Source: CAJQLB01 sp041392065
GTDB taxonomy: Bacteria > Bacteroidota > Bacteroidia > Flavobacteriales > Flavobacteriaceae
Direction: 5' to 3'
DNA: 64,000 bases
NCBI GenBank assembly: GCA_041392065.1
Contig: JAWKMU010000001.1
Location: 620,001-684,000, forward strand
This document shows, one piece after another, positions 17,500-26,602 of this stretch (position 1 is its first letter; each line of letters starts with the position of its first letter). Position numbers and translations under genes: made by a program. A model generated the notes under the pieces. The model did no database searches, had not been told where the DNA came from, and saw only the letters and a program-made list of their open reading frames with translations.

Positions 17500-19379
17500 T
17501 GTGTGTCAGGTAGTTTAATAGTTACTTGGTATCCGTTGTTTGGTAATTTTCCATAATTTAAAAAATACTTTGGTAACAGAACTTTTTTATATGCTGTGTA
17601 AATGCGTTGTTTGGTAATGTTCGTTGAGCGTGATGTGTGATTTTTTGTTAGTATGGATTCTGCTTCACCATTATCAATAATTTGAATAAGAACAAATGAT
17701 TCTTGTTTGGTAATTTTAATACTGATTTCAGCATTCTTTTGTGATTCTGAAAACCCATGCACAAATGAATTTTCAACAAAAGGCTGCATGAGTAGGGAAG
17801 GGATTATAGTGTTTTCTATACTATCATCGAAATCGATGTTTAATTTTAAAGGGTAATCCATTTTTAACTCTTGTATTTTGCAATATTGTTTTATAAAAAT
17901 TAGTTCTTCCTTTATGGTCCAAGTGGTTTCAAATGTAGAATCTAAGATACTTCGTATCATTTGCGATAAATCTGATAGATAGGCTGCAGCTTTATTAGGG
18001 TCTGACTTATTATACAAAAAAGGATAGATAGCATTTATACTGTTAGAAATGAAATGTGGATTTATTTGCGAACGATGTAGTTTAGCTTTTGTATTTGCCA
18101 AATCTAACTCTGTAGATAGGGCTTTGTTTTTCTTTTTAAGGTAGAGTAGGCTTAGTACTGAAAACCCAATGATTCCAGCTAAACCAAGTAGAAAATAGTT
18201 GGTTCTTGCTTTATTCTTAATGGTTTCATTTTCAAGTTTTTGCTTAACGATTTCGGCATCTTTTTTTTCGGTTTCGTATTTTATTTCTAACTCGTTTAAT
18301 GCTTTTATCTGCTTCTCATCTTTGGCTTTGTTAAGGTTTTCAGACATTTTTTCGTGATACTCAAGAGCTATGTCATATTTTTGAGCAGTTTTACTAATGT
18401 CGTATGCAACATTGTATCTTTCTGCTTTTCGATAGTAACTAGGTTCTTCAAAAATATCTTGAAGAATAGAATCCTTATACAGTAATGCTTTTTTGATATT
18501 ATTTCTGCTGAGATGTACATAAGCAAGTTTTACATAGAGTCCACGTAAATGAAACTTGTTGAGATCATTTCTGTAGCTCAGTGCTTCATTATAGATGGCA
18601 TGTGCTTCATCAAATTTATCTTGTAAAAAATACATCTTACCTTTCATTCCTAATAGGTAAACTAACGATGAGGATTTTTTTATAGATTTAGTATAAGCTA
18701 TCCCTTCATCAGCATAAAAAAGTAGAGAGTCAATATGGTTTAGATTTTCTGGATTCTCATATCGTTTTTGTTCAAAATAGTCAACTAAGTAAGTATAAAT
18801 CCCACTTTTAACAGAGATAGGAATATTAATATCTTCTTCTTTCATTAGTCTATAAGCTTTGTCTAGGTAAGCTTTGTACTTTTCGTTGTCGTCGTGTAGA
18901 GCATAAGTACTAGCTAGCTTATAATATGCTTGTGCTAACAGTCCATAGTTTTTATTTTCATCAGCAGTTTTTATAACTTCAATACTTAATTCTGTCGCTT
19001 TTATTAAATCGTTTTTCTTTTCATAATAGCGAGCCAATAAGAGTTTAGAAATGCTTTCTAGTTCTATGTCTTTATTTTTCTGAGAGAAGATTAAAGCTTT
19101 GTCAATATAAACTTTAGAGGAATCTAGGTGGTTATTTAATAAAAAGCCTCGTGCAATGTGCCAATAAGATTTCCCAAGGAATGGTTTTGAATTATTCTTA
19201 ATGCTTAATTCCGTAGCTTTATTGGCGTAAAAAACTATTGAGTCTGCATTTCTTTTGTATTCGTAGTAATATTCTGCTTTTTTTAAATAATTAGGTATGT
19301 TTTTATTTTGAGAATTAAGAAAGTTAATAGCACCACCTAAAACAATTAAGAAATAGAAGTATTTAAGTTTTTTACTCAT
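17496..19379 (-). CDS. LytS-type sensor histidine kinase with TPR sensor region
   Basis: Starting at the ATG at 19379 (a TTG lies one codon upstream) gives about 627 residues. There is an N-terminal signal/anchor segment, then a long helical TPR-like periplasmic region (about 30-340). A coiled coil (EKKDAEIVKQKLENETIKNK) precedes a membrane segment (about 395-414) and the His_kinase domain. The phospho-accepting histidine is H442 in SQINPHFISNSINAI. The ATPase part has IPSLLMQPFVENSFVHG (N box), QIIDNG (D box) and GYQVTIKLP. It is the cognate partner of the overlapping LytTR regulator. TPR-LytS kinases are typical of Bacteroidota; the signal sensed is unknown. Confidence 0.93.
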   Translation of the reverse strand: MSKKLKYFYFLIVLGGAINFLNSQNKNIPNYLKKAEYYYEYKRNADSIVFYANKATELSIKNNSKPFLGKSYWHIARGFLLNNHLDSSKVYIDKALIFSQKNKDIELESISKLLLARYYEKKNDLIKATELSIEVIKTADENKNYGLLAQAYYKLASTYALHDDNEKYKAYLDKAYRLMKEEDINIPISVKSGIYTYLVDYFEQKRYENPENLNHIDSLLFYADEGIAYTKSIKKSSSLVYLLGMKGKMYFLQDKFDEAHAIYNEALSYRNDLNKFHLRGLYVKLAYVHLSRNNIKKALLYKDSILQDIFEEPSYYRKAERYNVAYDISKTAQKYDIALEYHEKMSENLNKAKDEKQIKALNELEIKYETEKKDAEIVKQKLENETIKNKARTNYFLLGLAGIIGFSVLSLLYLKKKNKALSTELDLANTKAKLHRSQINPHFISNSINAIYPFLYNKSDPNKAAAYLSDLSQMIRSILDSTFETTWTIKEELIFIKQYCKIQELKMDYPLKLNIDFDDSIENTIIPSLLMQPFVENSFVHGFSESQKNAEISIKITKQESFVLIQIIDNGEAESILTKNHTSRSTNITKQRIYTAYKKVLLPKYFLNYGKLPNNGYQVTIKLPDTQ

Positions 19380-19443
19380 CAATTTTTAATTCAATAATTT
19401 ATTGAGTAGACAATCAATGGTATTAAAGTAGTAATAAAAAAAT

Positions 19444-19473
19444 AAAACCTACAAAATCGATTTTGTAGGTTTT
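19444..19473 (-). terminator. Perfect 30-bp palindrome, terminator of fahA
   Basis: The arms AAAACCTACAAAATC and GATTTTGTAGGTTTT abut with no spare bases at the centre. In RNA this gives a hairpin with A- and U-tracts at its base, functional in both directions. It lies between the fahA stop (19495) and the start of the kinase gene. Confidence 0.85.
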
Positions 19474-19494
19474 AATGATAAAATATTAAATAAT

Positions 19495-20787
19495 TTATTT
19501 TTTCTTTTTTGGATTAAATACTGGAAGTAATTTAGTTTTTACTTCTCCGAAGCCAATACGTATATCGTCGTTTTTACAGTAACCTCTCATAATTACTGTA
19601 TCATTGTCATTGATGAATTTTCGCTCAGTTCCATCTTTCATTTTTACTGGTTTTTCACCTCGCCAGGTAATCTCAAGCATTGAACCAAATGAATCTTCGG
19701 TAGGACCTGAAATGGTTCCACTTCCCATCATATCACCTGAATTTACTGGACAACCATTAACTGTATGATGTGCTAATTGCTGTGCCATATTCCAGTACAT
19801 GTACTTAAAGTTTGATTTACAAACTATAGTTTCTTTGGCGCCTTTTGGTTTTACAGCAGCTTCAAGTCTGATGTCAAAGCTCTTTTTCCCTTTAAACTGA
19901 AGATAAGGTAATGGTTTTGGATCTTGTTTTGGTGTATCAACTCTAAAAGGTTCTAAGGCATCTAAAGTAACAATCCAAGGCGAAATTGTTGACGCAAAGT
20001 TTTTTCCTAAAAAAGGGCCTAAAGGCACATATTCCCATTTTTGGATATCACGAGCACTCCAATCGTTAAATAAAACCAATCCAAAGATGTAATCTTCGGC
20101 TTCATCAATAGGAATAGGTTCTCCTAAATCGTTCGCATCTGTTGTAATAAAGGCCATTTCCAATTCAAAATCAACTAATTTACTTGGTCCAAAAACAGGC
20201 TTATCTGCACCTTCTGGCATGGTCTGACCTTGAGGTCTATGTATTGGAATGCCAGATGGAATAATAGATGAACTTCTACCATGATATCCAACTGGCATGT
20301 GCAACCAGTTAGGCATCAGAGCATTATCTGCACCTCTAAACATTGTGCCAACGTTGGTTGCATGTTCTTTGCTAGCATAAAAATCTGTATAATCACCAAT
20401 TTGTACAGGAAGTTGCATTTCAATTTCATCCAAGCGAAATAAAACAATCTCTTTATGTTGTTTGTTATTTTTTAATGTGGTGTTTTCAGAATCAAAAATT
20501 TGAGCAATTCTATTCCTAACAGCTCTCCATGTTTGACGTCCATCAGCAATAAAATCATTTAATGTGTCTTGAAGAAAAATATCGTCAGTTAGTGGAATAC
20601 CATCAAAGTAACCCAATTGATGCAAAGCACCTAAATCTATAGCTGTGTCTCCAATTCGAGTTCCAATGGTAATAATATCATCACGAGTTAAGAATACTCC
20701 GAAAGGAATATTCTGAATTGGGAAATCGGAGTTTTTATCAACATGTAACCATGATGTTCTGTCTGGATTATTTGCGGATAAAGGCAT
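19495..20787 (-). CDS. fahA: Fumarylacetoacetase
   Basis: Last step of tyrosine/phenylalanine catabolism: 4-fumarylacetoacetate to fumarate plus acetoacetate. The 430-residue sequence matches the eukaryotic-type FahA: an N-terminal SH3-like part (DFPIQNIPFGVF), then DYTDFYASKEHATNVG, LPVGYHGRSSS (here MPVGYHGRSSS), DFELEMAFI, LFNDWSARDIQKWEYVPLGPF, NSGDMMGSGTISGP and RGYC. The metal-binding acidic residues in the DFYAS, ELE and NDWSARD segments are present. No other tyrosine-degradation gene is in the window. It is divergent from glyA, and a -7-like TATATTTA faces it on the minus strand. Confidence 0.96.
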   Translation of the reverse strand: MPLSANNPDRTSWLHVDKNSDFPIQNIPFGVFLTRDDIITIGTRIGDTAIDLGALHQLGYFDGIPLTDDIFLQDTLNDFIADGRQTWRAVRNRIAQIFDSENTTLKNNKQHKEIVLFRLDEIEMQLPVQIGDYTDFYASKEHATNVGTMFRGADNALMPNWLHMPVGYHGRSSSIIPSGIPIHRPQGQTMPEGADKPVFGPSKLVDFELEMAFITTDANDLGEPIPIDEAEDYIFGLVLFNDWSARDIQKWEYVPLGPFLGKNFASTISPWIVTLDALEPFRVDTPKQDPKPLPYLQFKGKKSFDIRLEAAVKPKGAKETIVCKSNFKYMYWNMAQQLAHHTVNGCPVNSGDMMGSGTISGPTEDSFGSMLEITWRGEKPVKMKDGTERKFINDNDTVIMRGYCKNDDIRIGFGEVKTKLLPVFNPKKKK

Positions 20788-20832
20788 AGTTTGTTAATTA
20801 GGTGTTATTAAATTCTATGTAAATATATATTA

Positions 20833-20867
20833 TTTGATTAATTAAACTAATCTATTTGTTATTTTTG
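20833..20867 (+). promoter_or_regulatory. Promoter for glyA
   Basis: TTTG (20833-20836), a 23-base spacer and TATTTTTG (20860-20867). The spacer is at the long end of the accepted range. The predicted transcript start is about 20 bases before the glyA ATG. Confidence 0.55.
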
Positions 20868-20894
20868 AAACTAATTTAACAATAAGGTATAACA

Positions 20895-22166
20895 ATGCAA
20901 CGTGACCAACAAATCTTTGAATTGATTCAAGCTGAAAAAGAACGTCAAATTAACGGATTGGAGCTTATTGCTTCAGAAAATTTTGTAAGTGAGCAAGTGA
21001 TGGAAGCTGCTGGCTCAGTTCTAACTAATAAATATGCCGAAGGCTATCCAGGAAAACGCTATTATGGAGGTTGCGAAGTGGTAGATGAAGTAGAGCAACT
21101 TGCTATAGATAGGGCAAAAACTTTATTTGGAGCAGCTTATGTAAATGTACAGCCTCACTCTGGAAGTCAAGCTAATACTGCTGTTTTTGCAGCATGCTTA
21201 AATCCAGGAGATAAAATTTTAGGATTTGATTTGTCTCATGGTGGACATTTAACTCATGGTTCACCAGTTAATTTTTCAGGGAAGCTATACAAACCTGTTT
21301 TTTATGGTGTGGATGAAGCTACTGGAACGTTGAATTACGATAAAATGGAAGCCATAGCAAAAGCTGAAAAACCAAAATTGATTATTGCTGGAGCATCTGC
21401 TTATTCTCGTGATATGGATTTCAAAAAATTCAGAGAAATAGCAGATAGCGTTGGTGCCATTTTAATGGCAGATATTTCTCATCCTGCTGGATTAATTGCT
21501 AAAGGTATTTTAAATGATCCTTTACCACATTGTCATATTGTAACAACCACAACGCATAAAACTTTGAGAGGGCCAAGAGGAGGAATGATTATGATGGGAC
21601 AAGATTTTGAAAATCCTTTTGGAATTAAATTAAAGAATGGAAGTTTAAAAATGATGTCGTCATTATTAGACTCTGCTGTGTTTCCAGGAAATCAAGGTGG
21701 ACCTCTTGAGCATATTATTGCTGCCAAAGCGATTGCTTTTGAAGAAGCACTAACAGATGAGTTTATGCATTACACCCTTCAAGTAAAAAAGAATGCTGAA
21801 GCGATGGCAAAGGCATTTGTTGCTAGAGGTTATAATATCATTTCTGGAGGAACAGACAACCACATGATGCTTATTGATTTAAGAAACAAAAACATAACTG
21901 GAAAAGATGCAGAGCAAGCTCTTGTTAGGGCTGAAATTACTGTGAATAAAAATATGGTGCCTTTTGATGATAAGAGTCCATTTGTAACATCAGGAATTAG
22001 AGTTGGTACACCTGCTGTAACTACTAGAGGATTAAAAGAAACTGATATGGAAGTTATTGTAGAACTTATTGATGAAGTGATTCAAAACTACGAAAATGAA
22101 AATGTACTTGAAGCTGTAGCTGAGAAAGTAAATGATTTAATGTCTCATAGACCTTTGTTTGCTTAA
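20895..22166 (+). CDS. glyA: Serine hydroxymethyltransferase
   Basis: Interconverts serine plus tetrahydrofolate with glycine plus 5,10-methylene-THF; the main one-carbon source. The 423-residue protein has LIASENF near residue 24, NKYAEGYPGKRYYGG (residues ~47-61), and HGGHLTHGS. The PLP lysine is K222 in TTTTHKTLRGPRGG. VGTPAVTTRGL lies near the C-terminus. All features are typical of bacterial GlyA. It is monocistronic, with its own promoter and a strong terminator. Confidence 0.98.
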   Translation: MQRDQQIFELIQAEKERQINGLELIASENFVSEQVMEAAGSVLTNKYAEGYPGKRYYGGCEVVDEVEQLAIDRAKTLFGAAYVNVQPHSGSQANTAVFAACLNPGDKILGFDLSHGGHLTHGSPVNFSGKLYKPVFYGVDEATGTLNYDKMEAIAKAEKPKLIIAGASAYSRDMDFKKFREIADSVGAILMADISHPAGLIAKGILNDPLPHCHIVTTTTHKTLRGPRGGMIMMGQDFENPFGIKLKNGSLKMMSSLLDSAVFPGNQGGPLEHIIAAKAIAFEEALTDEFMHYTLQVKKNAEAMAKAFVARGYNIISGGTDNHMMLIDLRNKNITGKDAEQALVRAEITVNKNMVPFDDKSPFVTSGIRVGTPAVTTRGLKETDMEVIVELIDEVIQNYENENVLEAVAEKVNDLMSHRPLFA

Positions 22167-22188
22167 TAAGAAAGAATTTAGAATATTA

Positions 22189-22215
22189 AAAAAGCAGCTC
22201 TAAAGCTGCTTTTTT
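22189..22215 (+). terminator. Rho-independent terminator of glyA
   Basis: AAAAAGCAGCT and AGCTGCTTTTT pair around a CTAA loop, followed by further T residues. Confidence 0.93.
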
Positions 22216-22257
22216 ATTTTGAAATAATTTTAATTTATTAAAATAAAATAAAAATTT

Positions 22258-22289
22258 ATTGTTTAGCGATAAATATTTATCTATATTTG
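22258..22289 (+). promoter_or_regulatory. Promoter for the DUF2975/HTH pair
   Basis: ATTG (22258-22261), a 20-base spacer and TATATTTG (22282-22289). Transcription should start about 20 bases before the ATG at 22315. Confidence 0.75.
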
Positions 22290-22314
22290 CTGAATAATTT
22301 TTTTTATTTCAATC

Positions 22315-22851
22315 ATGTCAAAAACAAATAATTTAATATTTAATGGTCTAACAATTGTAACTTGGATCATTTTTGTTGGCCTTTGCATTGAAGCAGGAGG
22401 CCTAATAATTAATTTTATTTTTAGTGTATTTAAACCTGAATATTTAGGTGATTTATATCAAAAACTAGATTTAAGTACCATGTACCAACAAAACAAATGG
22501 GCTTTTTTTGGTATGTATGGTTTTGTGTTAGTTATTGCAATTTTAAAGGCACACCTTTTCTACTTGGTGATTACACTTTTACACAAAATTGATTTACCAA
22601 AACCATTTAGTAGTTACGTAGCAAAGAAAATTAATAGCATTGCTTATTTTACTTTTTCAATTGGAATTATTAGTCACATTGCAAGAGAAGTTGCAAAAAA
22701 ATTGCTGTATTATGGATACGAAATTGATAAGTTAAATCAGTTTTGGGTAGACAGTCAGGCATTTATTTTAATGGCAGCAGTAATTTATGTAATTGCGACT
22801 ATATTTTCAAAAGGAGTTGAGAATCAAGAAGAACTAGACGAAACTGTATAA
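22315..22851 (+). CDS. DUF2975 integral membrane protein
   Basis: The 178-residue protein has four hydrophobic segments (about residues 8-37, 63-88, 108-128, 145-163), the usual DUF2975 topology. The gene is followed after 3 bases by a small Xre-like HTH gene. DUF2975 proteins are regularly paired with such regulators. The role of the pair is not established; a membrane-linked transcription switch is one idea. No catalytic residues are evident. Confidence 0.85.
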   Translation: MSKTNNLIFNGLTIVTWIIFVGLCIEAGGLIINFIFSVFKPEYLGDLYQKLDLSTMYQQNKWAFFGMYGFVLVIAILKAHLFYLVITLLHKIDLPKPFSSYVAKKINSIAYFTFSIGIISHIAREVAKKLLYYGYEIDKLNQFWVDSQAFILMAAVIYVIATIFSKGVENQEELDETV

Positions 22852-22854
22852 ATT

Positions 22855-23061
22855 ATGGCAATTATTGTAAATCTTGATGTAGTAATGGCGCAACGAAAAA
22901 TGTCTTTGAATGAGTTATCGGAAACGGTTGAAATTACCTTGGCTAATCTATCTAAACTTAAAACTGGAAAAGTTAAAGCTGTAAGGTTTAGTACCTTGGA
23001 AGCTATTTGCAAAGCTTTAGATTGCCAGCCAGGAGATATTTTAGAGTATGTTGAAGACTAA
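22855..23061 (+). CDS. YozG-like HTH transcriptional regulator
   Basis: The 68-residue protein is essentially one Cro/C1-type helix-turn-helix: MAQRKMSLNELSETVEITLANLSKLKTGK is helices 1-3 in part, and FSTLEAICKALDCQPGDILEYVE completes the domain. It starts 3 bases after the DUF2975 gene and shares its promoter. It ends overlapping the converging gene by 4 bases. It probably regulates its own operon; a partner toxin is not present. Confidence 0.92.
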   Translation: MAIIVNLDVVMAQRKMSLNELSETVEITLANLSKLKTGKVKAVRFSTLEAICKALDCQPGDILEYVED

Positions 23062-24641
23062 TCTTCTTCCTCAAACTCAATACTTTCATAAGCACCCAAG
23101 TCGCTTGGTATACTTCGCATAGTGCCAATAATATCAGAAAATAAATTACCAGCTACAATGCCAAATCCGTCAGCAGGTGAGCCATTTGGTATTTGTAGTT
23201 TGTTGTTGAATGGATCTAAAAACTCTGGATCTTCATTAAATAATATATTGTCGTAAAGTGTTGCATTATCAAAATCGTATTCAGCTCCAGTAAAGTTGTT
23301 ATTAGAATCAACAAACCTTATTAAACAATTGGTAAATTTAAAGTTGAATGTATCATCATTATCTTTATCCAAAAGCATTTCAGGATTATCATTTCCGTAG
23401 ATGATTGTATTTGTAAAATTGGCTTCTTCTAAAGGATTAGTGAATGTTGTGTTGTCTTCATCTACAATATAATTATTCAATAAAACCGAAGGAAACTGCC
23501 TGAAACTGTTACTCCAATAATTGGCTAAGGTAGAATGCACCACATTATAACGTCCACCAAATGTTCCTGCAAATGAAGATTGTCCACTATTATTAATCAC
23601 TAAATTTTCAGCATTTATAGATGTTGCTCTTCCTAAGATTCCGAAATTACTGGAATTATAGATTTGTGTATTGGTAATATTTAATTTTGAAGCATCATCT
23701 TGATTACCTTCGCTTAAAATACCAACTGTACTATTTTTTATGGTGACATGATTAAATGTGTTATTGGTGCTTCCGTTAAATAACCATATGGTTTGCCATT
23801 GACCAGGAACATCAGAAAAACCAGGTTCTAATCTGTCTCCTTCAAAAATGATTTCACCTTCCATAAGTTCATCATCAGTACTTAATGTTCCTTGTGCGTT
23901 TATTGAACCTCCAGATGTGACAAATAATCCTGAATTGGCATGAAAATGAACACGAGCTCCAGGCTCAATAGTAAGGGTTTTACCATCATCTACAGCAGCA
24001 TAGCCATAAATAACATAAGGTTTTTCGTTGGTAAATGTGAGTTCTGTATCATCTAAAAATCGACCTTCAATGGTGGTTTCATCGTCCATTCCGTCTCCAT
24101 CTACATCAAACGTTAAGGTTTCAGTAACGTATTGACCTTCTGAGTTTAAAAAGCGTTGAGGATAAATAAACACTGCGTCTTTTACAAGAGTTACTAGTTC
24201 TACTTTTTGAAGATTACTGCCTGAATCAAACTCAATAGCATCAGTATATAAAAATTGTGTTTCGCTTGAAACTAATTGTTGAATATCAATTGTGGTTTCA
24301 ATAAAAATGTACATGCTGTCTTTAGCAAGTATTTCAACATTTTCAAATTCTTTTCCAGCAATAGCTCCATTACCAGTCATCCCATCAACATTTAAACGAT
24401 ACATAGAATTTTGACCTTGACTTAAGCGTACTGTTGGAATCACAATATCGTTATCACTATTGTTATACACTTTTAAATTGTAAGTACTAGAGCCAATGTT
24501 ACTGAATACAGTATCAAGATACACTGTGTCTTTGGAGAATTCAAGATTTCCTGTGCTTAAATCGAATTCAAAGTCCTTTCTGCAAGAACTCCAAAAAATT
24601 AGTATTGAAATGGTAAAAACAAAGTATAGTACTTTTTTCAT
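23058..24641 (-). CDS. Lipoprotein with parallel beta-helix repeats
   Basis: The 527-residue protein has a lipoprotein signal (FWSSC, Cys20). An N-terminal beta-sandwich-like region (about 30-190: LDTVFSNIGSSTYNLKVYNNSD) resembles abnormal-spindle-like or Ig-type modules. A right-handed parallel beta-helix (about 200-490) follows, with short runs such as FNHVTIKNSTVGILSEGN, LNITNTQIYNSSNFGILG and INAENLVINNSGQ. The C-terminus (DIGTMRSIPSDLGAYE) is a common end of these flavobacterial proteins. It is probably surface-exposed; no lyase residues can be assigned. The gap to the upstream DUF1287 gene is 16 bases, so they are likely cotranscribed. Confidence 0.82.
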   Translation of the reverse strand: MKKVLYFVFTISILIFWSSCRKDFEFDLSTGNLEFSKDTVYLDTVFSNIGSSTYNLKVYNNSDNDIVIPTVRLSQGQNSMYRLNVDGMTGNGAIAGKEFENVEILAKDSMYIFIETTIDIQQLVSSETQFLYTDAIEFDSGSNLQKVELVTLVKDAVFIYPQRFLNSEGQYVTETLTFDVDGDGMDDETTIEGRFLDDTELTFTNEKPYVIYGYAAVDDGKTLTIEPGARVHFHANSGLFVTSGGSINAQGTLSTDDELMEGEIIFEGDRLEPGFSDVPGQWQTIWLFNGSTNNTFNHVTIKNSTVGILSEGNQDDASKLNITNTQIYNSSNFGILGRATSINAENLVINNSGQSSFAGTFGGRYNVVHSTLANYWSNSFRQFPSVLLNNYIVDEDNTTFTNPLEEANFTNTIIYGNDNPEMLLDKDNDDTFNFKFTNCLIRFVDSNNNFTGAEYDFDNATLYDNILFNEDPEFLDPFNNKLQIPNGSPADGFGIVAGNLFSDIIGTMRSIPSDLGAYESIEFEEED

Positions 24642-24657
24642 GTATTAAAAATGTTTT

Positions 24658-25239
24658 TTAGTTTTTATATCTGTAATGACCAATGATTTTAAAATCGAAA
24701 AGGCAATCTTCAAGAACTTGTCCTTTACCAATATTATGAACAATTAAATGTCGCTTACCATCAATTGATTTTTTATCAACAACAATTCCAATGTGAGTAA
24801 TTGCTCCTCCCAAATTCCAACATACAATATCTCCAGGAAGATAGTCACTAGCATTCATAGTAATAGGAATTTCGGCTCCTTTTCTCTTAAAAAAAGTCAT
24901 TAAATTGGGTACTCTTCTATGATCTATATTTTTATCGGTGGTTTTAAGTCCCCAAATTTTTGGATATGCATTAAAATTAGCTTTCATATCCTCGTGAACC
25001 TCTTTTTGTAAATCTGTTCCTAAAGTTCTGTAGGCTCTAATAACCACATCTGTACAAACTCCTTTGTCACTTGGAATATCTCCATTTGGATAATCAATTG
25101 AGAAATAAGTTGGGTCGTAAACCACTTGTTGTTTGGTTAATTTTAAAGCACTTGAAGACAAATTTTTCTGAGATATTGAAGTCTGAGAAAAAGCAAAGCA
25201 GAAATTAAGTATAAATAGTAAAAGAAATAATCTTTTCAT
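24658..25239 (-). CDS. DUF1287 secreted protein
   Basis: The 193-residue protein has a signal peptide (CFAFSQ) and the DUF1287 core: VYDPTYFSIDYPNGDIP, GVCTDVVIRAYRTLG, DHRRVPNLMTFFKRKG, YLPGDIVCWNLGGAITHIGIVVD and HNIGKG. The C of GVCTDVV, the H of THIGIV and the H of VHNIG form an NlpC/P60-like arrangement of cysteine and histidines. A cell-wall hydrolase-like activity is therefore plausible (inference). It is the first gene of a two-gene unit with the beta-helix lipoprotein. Confidence 0.88.
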   Translation of the reverse strand: MKRLFLLLFILNFCFAFSQTSISQKNLSSSALKLTKQQVVYDPTYFSIDYPNGDIPSDKGVCTDVVIRAYRTLGTDLQKEVHEDMKANFNAYPKIWGLKTTDKNIDHRRVPNLMTFFKRKGAEIPITMNASDYLPGDIVCWNLGGAITHIGIVVDKKSIDGKRHLIVHNIGKGQVLEDCLFDFKIIGHYRYKN

Positions 25240-25258
25240 TAATGTTTAATTATCAAAA

Positions 25259-25266
25259 CAAAAGTA
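25259..25266 (-). promoter_or_regulatory. -7 element upstream of the DUF1287 gene
   Basis: Read on the minus strand this is TACTTTTG, matching TAnnTTTG. No good TTTG lies 19-21 bases upstream. The predicted start leaves a leader of only about 13 bases. Confidence 0.45.
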
Positions 25267-25336
25267 AACCACTAATATGTAAAACGTGATAAAAATATAA
25301 CTTTTAAAATGATGTAAAAGTATGTGCTGAAATTAT

Positions 25337-25726
25337 TTATCTGAATAAATTAATAATTTCTGAGGTGATTCTTGCTGGTTTTTTTGTTTTTGCATCCATA
25401 AAACACCATTTGGTTTCAGATGTGGCAAGCAATTTTTGGTTGTCGTTATTGTAAATTTCAACAATTCTGGTAGAGGTAACACCTTCTGAAGATTTTACAA
25501 AAGTCTTTAATAGAATATTATCGTTTAATACAGCTTGACTTTTGTAAGCTATATTATGATTTATTAAAACCCAAAAATAATCTTTTAGCATATTTTGAGT
25601 TGCCAATTTTGACCAATGCGCTTTTGCTATATCGTTAACCCATTCTATATAGCGAACATTGTTAACATGATTGAGCTCGTCGAGGTCTTCGGATTTTACA
25701 ATTATAGTTTGTTCAAAAATTTTCAT
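25337..25726 (-). CDS. Acyl-CoA thioesterase (hotdog fold, YbgC/4HBT-like)
   Basis: I chose ATG 25726 (MKIFEQTI) over the TTG two codons earlier, giving 129 residues. The segment VKSEDLDELNHVNNVRYIEWVNDIAKAHW carries the hotdog active-site pattern of the 4HBT family (D..NHVNN..Y..W). The rest fits a single hotdog: VLINHNIAYKSQAVLNDNILLKTFV and STRIVEIYN. Substrate is unknown; short or aromatic acyl-CoAs are usual. It lies 23 bases downstream of the CarboxypepD_reg-like gene. Confidence 0.88.
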   Translation of the reverse strand: MKIFEQTIIVKSEDLDELNHVNNVRYIEWVNDIAKAHWSKLATQNMLKDYFWVLINHNIAYKSQAVLNDNILLKTFVKSSEGVTSTRIVEIYNNDNQKLLATSETKWCFMDAKTKKPARITSEIINLFR

Positions 25727-25749
25727 AAACAAACTTAATCTAAAATCAT

Positions 25750-26529
25750 TTATTTATCTTTTTTTCTGAAAACATTTGTGATTTTGAAAAGAAATTTCCC
25801 AATGGACGTTCTTTCTATTTCACCATTTCTAATTCTATATCTTTTATCTTTTTGATTAGTTATATAAGATGATTGTTTTTGTATTGCTCCCATTACAACC
25901 ATTTCTCCCATTATGAATTCGCTCATTTCGAGTTCAATATTTAAATTGTTGAAATCAGAAATATTTACTTGTTTGGTTTCCATACCAACATAGGAAAATA
26001 TCAATACATCTCCTTGCTTAACTTTTATACCAAAATTACCGTCAAAATCAGATTGAGTACCAATGTTGGTTCCTTTTATTAAAATGTATACACCTGGAAG
26101 AGGCATTTTTGTGTCGTCTACAACTGTACCTTCTATAAGTTTAGTTTCAACAATGGAAGAGATAATTTTGTTATCAGCAGTAGGCTTTAAAATTGTGTCT
26201 AATTTTACAGTTTTTGGTTTTTCCTGTGCAGATAAGTTTTGTGATGAAATACTCAACAATGCAAGCAATCCTGATGCAACTAATGATGCAAAGCTATTCT
26301 TTTCTTTTCTACTTAAAATAAGAGTTCTGTTTAATTGAGAGTTTAGATATCGTCCGCAAACGTTACCTTCTTGCTCAAAAGTTTTTATAATAGCTTCGTC
26401 AGTTTTAGTAGTGAAATCAAAAACTTTTTTTTGACAAACTGAACAATGACGTCCTTTTTCTTGAGGTGTCATCTTGTTCCAATCCTCATGACATGGTTTC
26501 GGAATATTTAATGTAAGTGTTTTTCTCAT
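25750..26529 (-). CDS. Membrane protein with Cys-rich N-terminus and CarboxypepD_reg-like domain
   Basis: The 259-residue protein begins with IPKPCHEDWNKM and GRHCSVCQKKVFDFT. This small C/H-C-x2-C module is common at the start of Bacteroidota proteins and possibly binds metal. After it come a membrane segment (about 80-97, SGLLALLSISSQ), a linker, and a carboxypeptidase-regulatory-like beta-sandwich (IEGTVVDDTKMPLPGVYILIKGTNIGTQSDFDGNF). That last fold is the N-terminal module of SusC/RagA transporters, but no TonB-dependent barrel follows. This is probably an inner-membrane protein with the C-terminal domain outside. Function unknown. Confidence 0.78.
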   Translation of the reverse strand: MRKTLTLNIPKPCHEDWNKMTPQEKGRHCSVCQKKVFDFTTKTDEAIIKTFEQEGNVCGRYLNSQLNRTLILSRKEKNSFASLVASGLLALLSISSQNLSAQEKPKTVKLDTILKPTADNKIISSIVETKLIEGTVVDDTKMPLPGVYILIKGTNIGTQSDFDGNFGIKVKQGDVLIFSYVGMETKQVNISDFNNLNIELEMSEFIMGEMVVMGAIQKQSSYITNQKDKRYRIRNGEIERTSIGKFLFKITNVFRKKDK

Positions 26530-26602
26530 AATTCAAAGAACTATAAGAATACTTAATTATAAAATGTAGAATGAGTAAAAGGTATGTTTGAATGAGTGAT
26601 TA

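Noticed and set aside
20788..20894. Glycine or THF riboswitch upstream of glyA
   Set aside because: The predicted leader is only about 20 bases, too short for a riboswitch. No conserved core was seen.
22315..23061. DUF2975/HTH pair as a toxin-antitoxin module
   Set aside because: The first protein is a four-helix membrane protein of a known regulator-paired family, not a toxin. Gene sizes and order fit DUF2975-YozG pairs.
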